This document shows, one piece after another, positions 4,859-5,272 of a DNA stretch of 5,272 nt. The stretch spans positions 1 to 5,272 of the forward strand of contig JADHYG010000067.1 of assembly GCA_016782545.1 (NCBI GenBank), written 5' to 3'. This DNA comes from Candidatus Microgenomates bacterium (GTDB lineage: Bacteria; Patescibacteria; Microgenomatia; JADHYG01). Positions within the stretch are counted from its first letter, which is position 1, and the number at the start of each line of letters is the position of its first letter. A model generated the notes under the pieces. The model saw only the letters and a program-made list of their open reading frames with translations, did not search any database and was not told the origin of the DNA. The translations under genes and the position numbers were made by a program.

Positions 4859-4893
4859 GTTTACACTATACTGTAAACTGTAAACATTGTCAA
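4859..4893 (-). promoter_or_regulatory. Promoter with overlapping palindromic operator; predicted leaderless start
   Basis: On the minus strand TTGACA (4893-4888), 17 bases, then TATAGT (4870-4865) form a near-consensus promoter. A perfect inverted repeat GTTTACA-6-TGTAAAC (4859-4865 and 4872-4878 on the plus strand) covers the -10. A further TGTAAAC at 4879-4885 is directly abutting, in the spacer. Only 10 bases separate the -10 from the ATG at 4854, so the mRNA leader should be about 4 bases or none. The repeat over the -10 is where a repressor would act; the winged-helix product of the gene is the obvious candidate. Confidence 0.78.
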
Positions 4894-4902
4894 GCGAGAA
4901 GT

Positions 4903-5272
4903 TCAAACAGATATGGGGCGAAGGGGCTTAAAAAGGCCTGCTTTTTGAAGAGATTTTTCAACCTGAGGCATAATGTCTTGGAGTTTTTCTTCTGTCAGAG
5001 CTTTTTTGGCAAAAAAGATAATGTCATGGCCTTTTTTGATTTGCGGCATGAGCAGTCTGACTGATTCTGAAAGCAGTCTTTTGGTGCGGTTGCGAATAAC
5101 AGCTTTTTTGCTGATTTTTTTGGAAACTACAAAGCTAAAACAGCTGCTCTGTCCCTTTGTTCCTTTGTCTCTTTGTCTCTGATAAATTACCAGGTTAAAG
5201 AGGGAAAAGGAAAAGCGTTTTCCTTTTTTTATCACCTGTGGAATTTGATTACCTGGCAAGCGGAATTTTTTA
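4903..5272 (-). CDS. rnpA: Ribonuclease P protein component, 5' end outside window
   Basis: RnpA is the protein subunit of RNase P; it binds the catalytic RNA and helps process the 5' ends of tRNA precursors. The frame is open to the right edge and reads KKFRLPGNQIPQVIKKGKRF, the usual RnpA N-terminus, so the real start lies just beyond the window. A TTG at 5259 is in frame but would cut off the conserved FRL segment. Further hallmarks, numbered from that TTG, are FSFVVSKKISKKAVIRNRTK (41-60), with the RNR signature at 56-58, and RLLSESVRLL. A C-terminal helix follows (about 88-108). Oddly, the loop before FSFVVSKK is YQRQRDKGTKGQ (26-37), encoded by an 8-bp tandem repeat. The stop TGA at 4903 is followed directly by the next gene's promoter. 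Confidence 0.94.
   Translation of the reverse strand, partial: KKFRLPGNQIPQVIKKGKRFSFSLFNLVIYQRQRDKGTKGQSSCFSFVVSKKISKKAVIRNRTKRLLSESVRLLMPQIKKGHDIIFFAKKALTEEKLQDIMPQVEKSLQKAGLFKPLRPISV
5153..5176. repeat. 8-bp tandem repeat (three copies) inside rnpA
   Basis: CCCTTTGT, TCCTTTGT and CTCTTTGT stand in tandem at 5153-5160, 5161-5168 and 5169-5176, followed by CTCTG. Three 8-bp units make 24 bases, exactly eight codons, so the frame survives. The encoded residues are within QRQRDKGTKGQ, a charged loop between two predicted strands of RnpA, where length variation is tolerated in the family. Confidence 0.7.

Noticed and set aside
4855..4902. A replication origin near rnpA
   Set aside because: rnpA is often near oriC, but I see no cluster of DnaA boxes in the window; the palindromes at this site fit an operator.

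Overview
The window reads as a piece of the rnpA-yidD-yidC-jag locus of an AT-rich bacterium. It is most likely from the Candidate Phyla Radiation (Patescibacteria), probably Microgenomates. The basis is the short Gram-positive-style YidC, a Jag with only KH and R3H domains, a downstream O-antigen-ligase-type membrane protein, mostly weak or absent Shine-Dalgarno sites, and dense low-complexity word repeats. The lineage is an inference from composition, gene order and family resemblance, not a database match. Stops used are TAA, TAG and TGA, so nothing points to a recoded TGA.

Layout, right to left on the minus strand. rnpA (RNase P protein) enters at the right edge and lacks its first residues. 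It is followed 48 bp later by a winged-helix/phosphoribosyltransferase fusion gene with its own strong promoter and palindromic operator. A 250-bp repeat-rich intergenic region follows. Next comes a plus-strand toxin-antitoxin pair (Phd/YefM-like antitoxin, PIN-domain toxin), reading against everything else. The minus-strand series then resumes with yidD, yidC, jag and a long O-antigen-ligase-family gene that runs off the left edge. The leftmost ~970 bases are therefore not empty: they hold one open frame of 324 codons with no stop inside the window.

YidD and YidC serve membrane-protein insertion. RnpA matures tRNA with the RNase P RNA. Jag/KhpB is an RNA-binding protein commonly encoded beside yidC. 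In many bacteria rnpA and yidD are adjacent or overlap; here about 2.2 kb carrying the toxin-antitoxin pair and the regulator-like phosphoribosyltransferase lies between them.

The most striking property is repeats. At least six unrelated short-word repeat families lie between genes, at gene ends and inside coding frames without breaking them. The ligase-family gene carries four of them in frame, including a 62-bp three-hairpin palindromic element whose translation resembles the coding palindromic elements known from Rickettsia. rnpA carries a three-copy 8-bp repeat in a surface-loop position. The toxin-antitoxin genes and the phosphoribosyltransferase gene show no such insertions.
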